DNA from: Lachnospiraceae bacterium
Lineage (GTDB): Bacteria > Bacillota > Clostridia > Lachnospirales > Lachnospiraceae
Direction: 5' to 3'
Assembly (NCBI GenBank): GCA_017479935.1
Contig: JAFVBO010000092.1
Location: 1-39,152 of the forward strand
DNA length: 39,152 nucleotides
In this document: positions 1 through 6,804 of the stretch, in pieces
Layout: each line of letters begins with the position of its first letter
How positions within the stretch are numbered: position 1 is the stretch's first letter
Program-made: the position numbers and the translations under genes
Notes under the pieces: model-generated
Databases searched by the model: none
Told to the model about the DNA's origin: nothing
Seen by the model: only the letters and a program-made list of their open reading frames with translations

Positions 1-72
1 AAACATATGGTCAAAGCCGTCAAACCAATCATCCATTAAGCTTTCTCCAAAAACACTCGGTGTATACAACAT
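1..72 (-). CDS. Hsp20/alpha-crystallin small heat shock protein, N-terminal fragment
   Basis: Only the first 24 codons are in the window; the gene runs off the left edge on the minus strand. The translation starts MLYTPSVFGESLMDD, the usual opening of clostridial Hsp18/Hsp20 proteins, which are ATP-independent holdases of the cytoplasm. The ATG at 72..70 follows a strong AGGAGGG site about 5 bases upstream. A CIRCE operator and a near-consensus sigma-A promoter lie about 150-190 bases upstream, so HrcA-repressed heat induction is expected. The identity rests on the short N-terminus plus the CIRCE context; the alpha-crystallin domain itself is outside the window. Confidence 0.72.
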   Translation of the reverse strand, partial: MLYTPSVFGESLMDDWFDGFDHMF

Positions 73-220
73 AATTCAACCCTCCTTGTTTTCGGTTCAG
101 GATGCTGTTCTGAACTGATCTTTATAAAATTTTGTGATCGTTTTTTGTATTTGATGCTTTGCATCAGAAGCGATTTGTGTTGTCCGGAGGTTTTCTTTCT
201 TTCCCCTCCTGACGATTATG

Positions 221-262
221 GTTATAGCACTTTTATTGGCACTCGTCAAGTGCGAGTGCTAG
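221..262 (-). promoter_or_regulatory. Sigma-A promoter overlapped by a CIRCE (HrcA) operator
   Basis: The inverted repeat TTGGCACTC (236-244), 9 bases, GAGTGCTAG (254-262) matches CIRCE (TTAGCACTC-N9-GAGTGCTAA) with one mismatch per arm. On the minus strand a -35 TTGACG (249..244), a 17-base spacer and a -10 TATAAC (226..221) give a near-consensus promoter whose -35 lies inside the operator. HrcA binding here would block polymerase and repress the hsp20 gene at 72..1, leaving a leader of about 140 bases. Confidence 0.88.
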
Positions 263-301
263 TAATTGTTTGTAAACTTTCTTTCCCTTTTCTTAACTAA
301 A

Positions 302-496
302 TGGGAACGAATTGGCTGCCGGCCGGAAGAATGCTATGTCTTTGAGGACAGTTTAAACGGGGTTCGCGCGGGATATGCCGCCGGCTGCAAGACCATCATG
401 ATCCCGGATCTCATTGCGCCCACAGAAGATGTGCGGCAGGCGGCCTTCGGCATCTATGAGAGCCTGGCTGAGGCGCGGAAGGAGTTATTGCCGTAA
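302..496 (+). pseudogene. HAD-superfamily phosphatase, C-terminal remnant
   Basis: The translated stretch reads WERIGCRPEECYVFEDSLNG and continues to a normal stop. This is the last roughly 65 residues of a beta-phosphoglucomutase-like HAD hydrolase: the FEDSxNGVxAGxAAG segment is motif III/IV, with the acidic metal-binding residues. Family members are about 210-230 residues, so the catalytic DxDxT nucleophile, the cap domain and motif II are missing. Upstream sequence to 263 has no HAD similarity and ends directly at the CIRCE region, and there is no convincing start site. It is best read as a decayed gene truncated by a deletion at this junction. Confidence 0.75.
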
Positions 497-511
497 GAAG
501 AAGGAGAACTG

Positions 512-552
512 GCGCAGGCAAGGAGTGGTTTGCAAGCTTTGCCTGCGCTTTT
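512..552 (+). terminator. Rho-independent terminator after the HAD remnant
   Basis: Arms GCGCAGGCAA (512-521) and TTGCCTGCGC (539-548) pair perfectly over 10 bp and are followed by TTTT. The site lies 15 bases after the stop of the HAD remnant, so it is probably the original terminator of that gene. Confidence 0.7.
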
Positions 553-612
553 CTTTGGCTTTCAAATGAGGAAAGGGGTAGGCAGGAAGGGGTTTGCAAG
601 CTTTGCCTGCGC
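527..612. repeat. 22-bp direct repeat, two copies 64 bp apart
   Basis: GGTTTGCAAGCTTTGCCTGC plus the next two bases GC is identical at 527-548 and 591-612. The first copy contains the right arm of the terminator; the left arm has a partial echo (GGCAGGAAGG) before the second copy. The 64-bp spacing resembles the period of the tandem arrays elsewhere in the window. Confidence 0.8.
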
Positions 613-649
613 CCTCAGGCGTGGGCATGGGAAACTCTTCAAATTGGTG

Positions 650-978
650 AATATCCCCGCTCGATATTTCCTTTTCTAGCTTGCCAGGCGGGGAAATGTC
701 TCATAATCGAATGTTTTCCCTGCTCGAAATATGTTTTTCTAGCTTGCCGGACGGGGAAAAGTCGCAAAATGGAAGGTTTTCCCCGCTCTGGATTTGTTTT
801 TCTAGCTTGCCAGGCGGGGAAATGTCTCATAATTGAAGGATTTCCCCGCTCGAAACTTGTTTTTCTAGCTTGCCAGGCGGGGAAATATTTCATATTAGAA
901 GGATTTTCCCGCTCTGGATTTGTTTTTCTAGCTTACCGAGCGGGGAAATGTCTCATAATTAGAGGATTTTCCCGCTCC
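650..978. repeat. 63-bp tandem array A, five units plus a partial sixth
   Basis: The anchor CTAGCTTGCC or a close variant recurs at 676, 739, 802, 865 and 928, exactly 63 bp apart; a partial sixth unit ends at about 978. Most units hold an inverted repeat of the form TTTCCCCGC / GCGGGGAAA bracketing about 25 bases, followed by a linker of about 20 bases. Because 63 is a multiple of three, open reading frames run through it on both strands, but their products are pure 21-residue repeats (FLACQAGK type) without a ribosome site, so no gene is called. It fills the gap between the HAD remnant and the palindromic repeat at 983. Confidence 0.92.
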
Positions 979-982
979 AAAA

Positions 983-1045
983 AGCTGACAGGGGACGGGC
1001 CTGTGTCAGAAATTGTGACACAGGCCCGTCCCCTGTCACCTTTTT
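983..1045. repeat. Dispersed palindromic repeat (GGGGACGGGCC type), copy 1, likely terminator
   Basis: AGCTGACAGGGGACGGGCC followed by an inverted copy ending in GGCCCGTCCCCTGTCACC and a T run. The arms pair over more than 20 bp. The same unit recurs at 25671-25793 and 38030-38196. Such repeats resemble the palindromes associated with REP-type (RAYT/Y1) transposases, but no transposase is present here. The T run supplies the TAA stop of the small gene at 1044-1316, so it may end transcription on both strands. Confidence 0.85.
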
Positions 1046-1316
1046 AGCGGAACCAGATCGTCGTGCAGAACAGGATGAACAGAACGATTCCTAAGCAGAT
1101 GACGCCTACCACAAGGAGGGCGGCTTTCAGGGCGCCCCAGGTGGCGATGCGGGCTTCTTCGTCTGTGAGCCAGGAGTCGTAGGGATTGGTTCCTGCGGGG
1201 TTTTCCTGTGGGGAGTCTTCTTTTTCGGGGGCATACCAGGGCATGCCTTCTATGTTCATGTTGGCGATGGTGCGGCCATCGTCTCCTTCCGGAAGATTAT
1301 CTTTCTCTCTTGTCAT
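1044..1316 (-). CDS. Small single-pass membrane protein of unknown function
   Basis: A 90-residue protein starting MTREKDNLPEGDD. The ATG at 1316 is preferred over one 17 codons upstream because GTGGAGGT sits 7-8 bases before it. Residues 1-58 are hydrophilic and acidic, with a PWYAPE motif and a proline/glutamate-rich stretch; residues 62-85 form one hydrophobic segment (ALLVVGVICLGIVLFILF), and the protein ends just after it in TTIWFR. It is likely a tail-anchored or single-pass membrane protein. Its stop codon TAA lies in the T run of the adjoining palindromic repeat. I do not recognise a family; the good ribosome site and the charge pattern make a real gene likely. Confidence 0.6.
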   Translation of the reverse strand: MTREKDNLPEGDDGRTIANMNIEGMPWYAPEKEDSPQENPAGTNPYDSWLTDEEARIATWGALKAALLVVGVICLGIVLFILFCTTIWFR

Positions 1317-1371
1317 GGATTTACCTCCACAAAACAAAACTGTTTGTTTTCCATAACTATTCATCACAATA

Positions 1372-1410
1372 GTCCCAGGCGCAACGTGCCATGCACGTTG
1401 CGCCTGGGAC
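1372..1410. other. 39-bp near-perfect palindrome downstream of the opp operon
   Basis: Perfect 17-bp arms GTCCCAGGCGCAACGTG (1372-1388) and its complement (1394-1410) enclose the 5-base loop CCATG. Neither side has a T run, so it is not a standard rho-independent terminator. It lies about 70 bases after the oppF stop and 56 bases before the start of the small membrane protein gene on the same strand. It may protect the opp mRNA 3' end or bind a protein. Confidence 0.8.
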
Positions 1411-1439
1411 CTATGCTGTTTGAGTAGTTACCTATCTGC

Positions 1440-1481
1440 TGTACTTGTACTAGAACTTGAACTTGTACTCGTACCTGCACT
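1440..1481. repeat. Degenerate hexamer tandem repeat abutting the oppF stop codon
   Basis: Seven consecutive 6-bp units read TGTACT, TGTACT, AGAACT, TGAACT, TGTACT, CGTACC, TGCACT. The last base touches the oppF stop codon (1483..1481). It looks like a simple-sequence expansion that has diverged by point changes. Confidence 0.8.
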
Positions 1482-2566
1482 TACTCTTCCGGCTTACTCT
1501 CTTCTTCTGTCGCGTAGCCGCTTTCCGGATCGTAGATGTGGCAGGCGACGGTGTGGCCGTTGCCCATGTCCATGGTGCGCGGAGCCATCTTGCGGCAGAC
1601 ACCCTTGCAGTTGCGGCAGCGGGTGTGGAACTTGCAGCCGGACGGCGGGTTGGAGGGCGACGGGATGGAGCCTTCCAGGATAATGCGGTTCATCTTGATC
1701 GTGGGATCCGGCACCGGGATGGCGGAGAAAAGCGCCTGAGTGTACGGATGCAGGGGGTTCGCGAAGATTTCTTCCTTGGAAGCGTATTCAACCATGTTGC
1801 CTAAGTACATAACGCCTACCGTGTCGGAGATGTGCTGGACAACCGACAGGTCGTGGCTGATGAACAGGTAGGTCAGGTTGAACTTTTCCTGCAGGTCTTC
1901 CAAAAGGTTGATGATCTGCGCCTGAATGGACACATCCAGGGCGGAAACCGGCTCGTCGCAGACGATAAAGTCCGGGTTTAAGGCTACGGCGCGGGCGATG
2001 CAGATACGCTGGCGCTGGCCGCCGGAGAACTCGTGGGGATAGCGGTCCTTCTGGTAATCATGCAGGCCGCAGGCCTCCATGATGCGGGTGATATAGTCAT
2101 CAAACTCTTCCGGGGGAACCAGGTTGTGCTCGCGCACCGCCTCGCCGATGATCTCACCGACGGGAAGACGGGGCGAAAGGCTGGAATACGGATCCTGGAA
2201 GATGATCTGGATCTTCGGGCGGAAGGCCCGCAGCTCTTTGGAGCTCATCTTGTCCAGATGGACGTTTCCGTTGAAGATGACTTCGCCGCTGGTCTTGGGC
2301 GTTAAATCCAGGATGGTCTTTCCGATGGTGGTTTTTCCACAGCCGGACTCACCCACGAGGCCCATGGTGGTGCCGCGCTTTAAGGTAAAGCTGACATCTT
2401 CCACCGCGTGGACATGGCCAACCACACGACCGAACAGACCGGCCTTGATCGGGAAGTACTTGCAGAGGTGCTTAACCTCCAGAACGTTATCGCTGGCACC
2501 CTCGCCGCTTTCAACAGAAATCTTCTGATCTTCTTCGTTTAAGATTTTTTCCTTTACTTCACTCAT
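1481..2566 (-). CDS. oppF: Oligopeptide ABC transporter ATP-binding protein OppF
   Basis: A 361-residue cytoplasmic ATPase that, with OppD, drives peptide import through OppBC. Walker A GESGCGKTT is at residues 72-80, the ABC signature FSGGQRQR near 180, Walker B IVCDEP at 201-206, and the H-loop in LFISHDLSVV. The C-terminal oligo_HPY region holds the cysteine cluster FHTRCRNCKGVC, a pattern that in related OppD/DppD/OppF proteins binds an iron-sulfur cluster. About 25 acidic residues precede the domain. The ATG overlaps the oppD stop by four bases (ATGA), so the two are translationally coupled. It is the last gene of the operon. Confidence 0.95.
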   Translation of the reverse strand: MSEVKEKILNEEDQKISVESGEGASDNVLEVKHLCKYFPIKAGLFGRVVGHVHAVEDVSFTLKRGTTMGLVGESGCGKTTIGKTILDLTPKTSGEVIFNGNVHLDKMSSKELRAFRPKIQIIFQDPYSSLSPRLPVGEIIGEAVREHNLVPPEEFDDYITRIMEACGLHDYQKDRYPHEFSGGQRQRICIARAVALNPDFIVCDEPVSALDVSIQAQIINLLEDLQEKFNLTYLFISHDLSVVQHISDTVGVMYLGNMVEYASKEEIFANPLHPYTQALFSAIPVPDPTIKMNRIILEGSIPSPSNPPSGCKFHTRCRNCKGVCRKMAPRTMDMGNGHTVACHIYDPESGYATEEESKPEE

Positions 2567-3714
2567 CTGCCAGTGCCTCCCTTCGTTTCGTCAAAGTAAC
2601 GCCAGCAGCTGACAATGTGCGTATCCGTTACATGGCACTCCGGCGGATATTTTCCTTCGCACCGCGCCACGCACTTTTCGCAACGGTCGCGGAAATAGCA
2701 ATAATCCGGCATGTTGATGGGGTTCGGAACGGAACCCGGGATGGAGTACAGACGATCCACCTTCTTGTTGATGACCGGCTTGGACTCCATCAGGCCGATG
2801 GTGTACGGATGCCGGGGATCTAAGAAGACTTCGTTTGCCAGACCTTTTTCCACCACACGGCCGGCGTACATGACAACCACGTAGTCCGCCATCTCGGCAA
2901 TGACACCCAGGTCGTGAGTGATCAGCATAATGGAGGCGTTGATCTCGCCCTTTAACTTGCGAAGGAGCTCAAGGATCTGCGCCTGGATGGTTACATCCAG
3001 AGCCGTCGTGGGCTCATCGGCGATGATGACGCGCGGGTTGCACACAAGCGCCATGGCGATGACGATACGCTGGCGCATACCGCCGGACAGTTCGTGCGGA
3101 TAGCGGCTGTAGATGCCTTCCGCATCCGGAATGCCGACCATCTTGATGGCGTCGATGGAGCGCTGCTTCACCTCTTCATCGCTCATACCGGTGTTGTGCA
3201 GCTTGATAACTTCATCCAGCTGGAAACCGATTCGGAATACCGGGTTTAAGCTGGTCATGGGCTCCTGGAAAATCATGGAGACCACGTTTCCGCGGATATT
3301 CCGCATGGCGTCGATGGGCATCTTGGCCACATCGTAGGCTTTATCGCCTAAGTTCAGGCGGATTTCGCCGGATACAATCTGTCCCGTCGGGCGCTGTAAG
3401 AGCTGCATGAGGGAAAGGCTGGTAACGCTCTTTCCGCAGCCGGACTCGCCTACGATACCTACGGTCTTGCCGGCCGGCACGTTGAAGCTGACGCCGTCCA
3501 CAGCGTGAACCGTACCTACATCGGTGAAGAAGTAGGTGTGCAGGTCGTCAAATTCCACGACGTTGCCCGGATCCTTCATCGTCGTCAGATATTCGGATTC
3601 CGGAACATTCTTGCGGGAAAGACGTCCATCCAGCTTCTTTAAGATCTTGTTGTTTTCCTTGCTGATCTTTCTTGCTTCACGGGCAGAAATAAAATTCGTA
3701 TCTTTTTTGCTCAT
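2563..3714 (-). CDS. oppD: Oligopeptide ABC transporter ATP-binding protein OppD
   Basis: A 383-residue partner ATPase of OppF. A roughly 50-residue charged N-terminal extension (SKKDTNFISAREARKISKEN) precedes the ABC domain, which is longer than usual. Walker A GESGCGKS is at 89-96, then a Q-loop, signature LSGGMRQR, Walker B VIIADEPTTALD and H-loop MLITHDLGVI. The C-terminal oligo_HPY region has cysteines in YFRDRCEKCVARC. The start codon is 15 bases after the oppC stop, preceded by GGGAGGGG. It presumably couples to OppC and OppB through their EAA loops. Confidence 0.95.
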   Translation of the reverse strand: MSKKDTNFISAREARKISKENNKILKKLDGRLSRKNVPESEYLTTMKDPGNVVEFDDLHTYFFTDVGTVHAVDGVSFNVPAGKTVGIVGESGCGKSVTSLSLMQLLQRPTGQIVSGEIRLNLGDKAYDVAKMPIDAMRNIRGNVVSMIFQEPMTSLNPVFRIGFQLDEVIKLHNTGMSDEEVKQRSIDAIKMVGIPDAEGIYSRYPHELSGGMRQRIVIAMALVCNPRVIIADEPTTALDVTIQAQILELLRKLKGEINASIMLITHDLGVIAEMADYVVVMYAGRVVEKGLANEVFLDPRHPYTIGLMESKPVINKKVDRLYSIPGSVPNPINMPDYCYFRDRCEKCVARCEGKYPPECHVTDTHIVSCWRYFDETKGGTGR

Positions 3715-3729
3715 CTTTTTCCCCTCCCG

Positions 3730-5502
3730 TTACCGTTTCATCTTCGGATCGAACGCGTCGCGAAGACCGTCGCCTACAAAGTTAAATCCGAGAACCGTCA
3801 GAACGATTAAAAGTCCGGCAGGGATCCAGATAAACCAGCAGTAGGTCATGACGTAAATGTTGGAAGCGGCGTTGATGATGCTGCCCCAGGAGGCCAGCGG
3901 GTACTTGATACCCAGGCCTAAGAAGGACAGAGTAGCTTCGGTCAGGATGATGCCGCCAAGGCCCATGGTTGCCTGCACGATCAGAAGAGGCATGACGTTC
4001 GGCACCAGGTGCCTGAAGATGCGGCGGCTGACCGCGATACCGGTGGCTTCCGTGGCAACCATGAAGTCCTGCTCACGTAAGGACAGGATCTGACCACGAA
4101 CCACACGGGCCACGCCGGTCCAGCCCATGATACCCATGATGGCCATCATCATATAGAGTCGCACATACGGATTAACCTCGAAGGAGTCCATGATCGCGCC
4201 GGCGATGATCATCATCGGATAGTACGGGATGGAGTTGAACAGATCCACGAAACGCATCAGCATCGTGTCCACCCATCCGCCAAAGTAACCGGAGATACCG
4301 CCGATGACAATACCGATCAGATTCTCCAGGATCATAACGATGAAACCAACCATCAGGGAGATACGGCCGCCGTACATCAGACGTGTCAACACGTCCATGC
4401 CGTGATCGTCCGTGCCAAGCCAGTGTTCTTTGCTCGGCGGAGCATACATATCGATCAGGTCGGTTGCCTGCTCGGTGAAGATCACGTAGTTGTTGTTACG
4501 CATCGTGACCGTATTCTTGACGGTCTCGCCGTTTTCGTCCACGAAATCAAAGGTGGTGTGTTTTTCGGCGATGGCTTCCGCCACGGCCGCCTTGTAATCG
4601 ATCGACAGGAACACACCGTTGTTCACTGGGTTGACAATGATGTTGCTGATGTTCACCACTTCGGTGTCGCCTAAGTAGGCCACCGCGTTGGTTTCGTCCT
4701 CGATATCCAGGCGGTAGGTGGTTCCATCCACCTCAAAGCTGTCCGCGCCGGCGTGCATGGCCGTCTCACAGGCCTTGCGGAATGCAAAGCTGCGCGCGAG
4801 GGTGTCATACTCGGAGGTAAAGGCATCGAAGTTCAGCATGGAAACCATGGCCACTTCCTTCATGCCGTTGATCACATAACTCTTAGCCGCGCCCTTGGTC
4901 AGGGTGTAGGTAACCCCCTCCGCCTCAAAGCTGGTCGCGCTTGCCTTGACAGCTGCCGTTGCGGCATCTTTTAAGGCCTTGGAAAGCTCCGCGTCACCAA
5001 TGCTCTTGATGTCGGTGATCTTTCCGAGCACCGTCACCGTGCCGAGCTGTTCGCCGACAGAAAGGGTATAGAAGTTATCGTCCACCTTGCGGGCAAGATA
5101 GGTGACATCGTCCGCTTCGAATTTCACTTCCGCTTCCTCTGAGCCCTTGACTTTGCTGTTAAAATTGGCGCGGGTCATGGTGGTGAGGGTAAAGCCTTCC
5201 GCCGCAGTAAAGCGGTAATCCGTGTTTACAACGGCTCCGGCGTACTCTTTGTTTGCTTTGTCATATTTGTGGAACACCTGATCCTGGCGATACGGGGAGA
5301 TAACACCTCCCAGAAAAGAAAACAGGAACATAAACACCAGAATGCAGATGCCTACGATGGCCAGCTTGTTTCGGATAAACCGCTTGAAGACCATCATTCC
5401 GGGGGACAGAACCTTGACGCGGCGTCCGTCATCGAGGGACATCGGCTGCTGTTCTTCGCCCGACTCGTTTGTATTCAGATTCATATTGGTATTGTCACTC
5501 AT
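3730..5502 (-). CDS. oppC: Oligopeptide ABC transporter permease OppC with a large repeat-bearing outside domain
   Basis: 590 residues, whereas OppC/DppC proteins are usually about 300. Residues 1-45 are cytoplasmic, TM1 is about 47-67, and the canonical permease core resumes near 355 at HWLGTDDHGMDVLTRLMYGG. The EAA coupling loop is VATEATGIAVSRRIFRHLVP near 472-491. Residues about 75-350, topologically outside the membrane, form an insert made of four related modules. Their marker motif is FEADDVTY at 128, FEAEGVTY at 192, FEVDGTTY at 256 and a divergent FDFVDENGE at 318, spaced 64, 64 and 62 residues. Each module has a helix-like Ala/Lys stretch, then beta-like strands. The ATG at 5502 follows GAGGAG. 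The function of the insert is unknown; docking of the enlarged OppA is a guess. Confidence 0.93.
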   Translation of the reverse strand: MSDNTNMNLNTNESGEEQQPMSLDDGRRVKVLSPGMMVFKRFIRNKLAIVGICILVFMFLFSFLGGVISPYRQDQVFHKYDKANKEYAGAVVNTDYRFTAAEGFTLTTMTRANFNSKVKGSEEAEVKFEADDVTYLARKVDDNFYTLSVGEQLGTVTVLGKITDIKSIGDAELSKALKDAATAAVKASATSFEAEGVTYTLTKGAAKSYVINGMKEVAMVSMLNFDAFTSEYDTLARSFAFRKACETAMHAGADSFEVDGTTYRLDIEDETNAVAYLGDTEVVNISNIIVNPVNNGVFLSIDYKAAVAEAIAEKHTTFDFVDENGETVKNTVTMRNNNYVIFTEQATDLIDMYAPPSKEHWLGTDDHGMDVLTRLMYGGRISLMVGFIVMILENLIGIVIGGISGYFGGWVDTMLMRFVDLFNSIPYYPMMIIAGAIMDSFEVNPYVRLYMMMAIMGIMGWTGVARVVRGQILSLREQDFMVATEATGIAVSRRIFRHLVPNVMPLLIVQATMGLGGIILTEATLSFLGLGIKYPLASWGSIINAASNIYVMTYCWFIWIPAGLLIVLTVLGFNFVGDGLRDAFDPKMKR

Positions 5503-5523
5503 AACGCTCTCCTCTACGCTGGC

Positions 5524-6519
5524 TTAATTGACACGCACACGGGGGTCGACCACCGCGTACATGATATCGGCCAGCATCAGGCTGATCTGCGTGAGTATCA
5601 GGCCGAACATGGAATAGAACATCGTAAAGGGCAGATCGCCCGCCACCATGGCATCATAGGCAATGTAGCCGATACCCGGGATCTGGTACAGCGTTTCCGT
5701 GATCATGGATCCGGAGAACAGGCTGGGAACCAGGTAGCTCATGTAGCTGACCAACGGGATCAGGGTATTGCGGAATGCGTGGCGGTTGATGACTTCCTTC
5801 TCCGGAAGACCTTTCGCCCGGGCCGTACGGATGTAATCCGCGTTTAACACTTCCAGCATGTTGGTACGGGTATAACGGGTCAAACCACCGATATTTAACA
5901 TGGCCAGCGTCAGAACCGGAAGGATCATGTGCTGCGCCATATCCAGCATCTTCCCCGCAGGGCTCAGCTGCTGATGGAAACGACCCACAATGCCGTACAA
6001 ATCGACCAGTTCCAGTCGAATAGCGAAGATGTATTTTAACACCGTTGCCAGGAAGAAGGTCGGCAGCGAAATGCAGAGCATGGCAAATACCGTGATGCCA
6101 TAGTCAAAGCCGCTATACTGCCGGCGCGCCGCCTGGATACCAAGCGGAATACAGGTGATGACCTGTAAGACAAGGGTGATAATATTCAAAACCACAGAGT
6201 ACCAGATGACTTCATTAAACTTCTGAGTAACTGGAATGCCGTACATCCAGCTGGTGCCGAAGTCGCCGTGAAGAACGCCTCCCATCCAACTAAGGAAACC
6301 GACCACAGGATTGACATCCAGATGGTAAGTTTCATTCAACTGTGCACGCCATTCCTCAAAGGTAGGGCCGCCGGTTGTCGCACTGGCTGCTGCCCTTTGT
6401 CGTGCCATCGCATCCACAAAGCTGGTGGGCATGGCACGCATGACTCCGTAAATGATAAAGGATCCCAGGAAAACAATGATGATAGCCAGGAAGACACGTC
6501 GAACAATAAATTTCCACAC
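5524..6519 (-). CDS. oppB: Oligopeptide ABC transporter permease OppB
   Basis: A 331-residue inner permease of the importer. It starts with GTG (WKFIVRRVFLAII), preceded by GGGAGGAG. TM1 is about 9-28 and is followed by an outside loop of about 75 residues with EEWRAQLNETYHLD, the usual OppB N-terminal region. The remaining TMs and the cytoplasmic EAA loop YIRTARAKGLPEKEVINRHA match the family; the C-terminus VVDPRVRVN is diagnostic. Unlike its partner OppC, it has the family's normal length. It lies 285 bases downstream of oppA, in the same direction, and 21 bases before oppC. Confidence 0.95.
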   Translation of the reverse strand: MWKFIVRRVFLAIIIVFLGSFIIYGVMRAMPTSFVDAMARQRAAASATTGGPTFEEWRAQLNETYHLDVNPVVGFLSWMGGVLHGDFGTSWMYGIPVTQKFNEVIWYSVVLNIITLVLQVITCIPLGIQAARRQYSGFDYGITVFAMLCISLPTFFLATVLKYIFAIRLELVDLYGIVGRFHQQLSPAGKMLDMAQHMILPVLTLAMLNIGGLTRYTRTNMLEVLNADYIRTARAKGLPEKEVINRHAFRNTLIPLVSYMSYLVPSLFSGSMITETLYQIPGIGYIAYDAMVAGDLPFTMFYSMFGLILTQISLMLADIMYAVVDPRVRVN

Positions 6520-6622
6520 TTTCTTTCACTCCTCCCATATTGTATTCTTCTCCCGTATCGAAAAAAAACGCGCACTTTCAACATGTACGCCGTTCCAGAT
6601 CTGCTTTTATGAGAGAAGCCGG

Positions 6623-6685
6623 CATAATAAACGGAACAGCCTGACCAATCCCCTGGAAAAGAGAACTGGCCAGGCTTTTATTATG
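6623..6685 (-). other. Interrupted inverted repeat between oppA and oppB
   Basis: CATAATAA (6623-6630) and AGCCTGACCA (6638-6647) pair with TGGCCAGGCT (6667-6676) and TTATTATG (6678-6685), with one mismatch and a short bulge. The outer AT-rich arms give a T-rich 3' side on either strand. In the operon direction it could act as a leaky terminator or RNA stabiliser, making more OppA than permease. The rest of the 285-base gap (6520-6804) shows no gene. Confidence 0.55.
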
Positions 6686-6804
6686 TCATTCATTCAAGTT
6701 AAGCTGGCGCAAATCGCTTTACATGCATTTGCAGTAGATGTCTCCCTTATAAGGAGCCACGTGGAAGCGTTTATGCATCCAGCTCACTTTCAAAGGGACG
6801 TGTC

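Noticed and set aside
639-1047. Repeat-protein genes encoded by array A on both strands
   Set aside because: The 63-bp period keeps frames open automatically. There are no ribosome sites, and the products are only the translated repeat.
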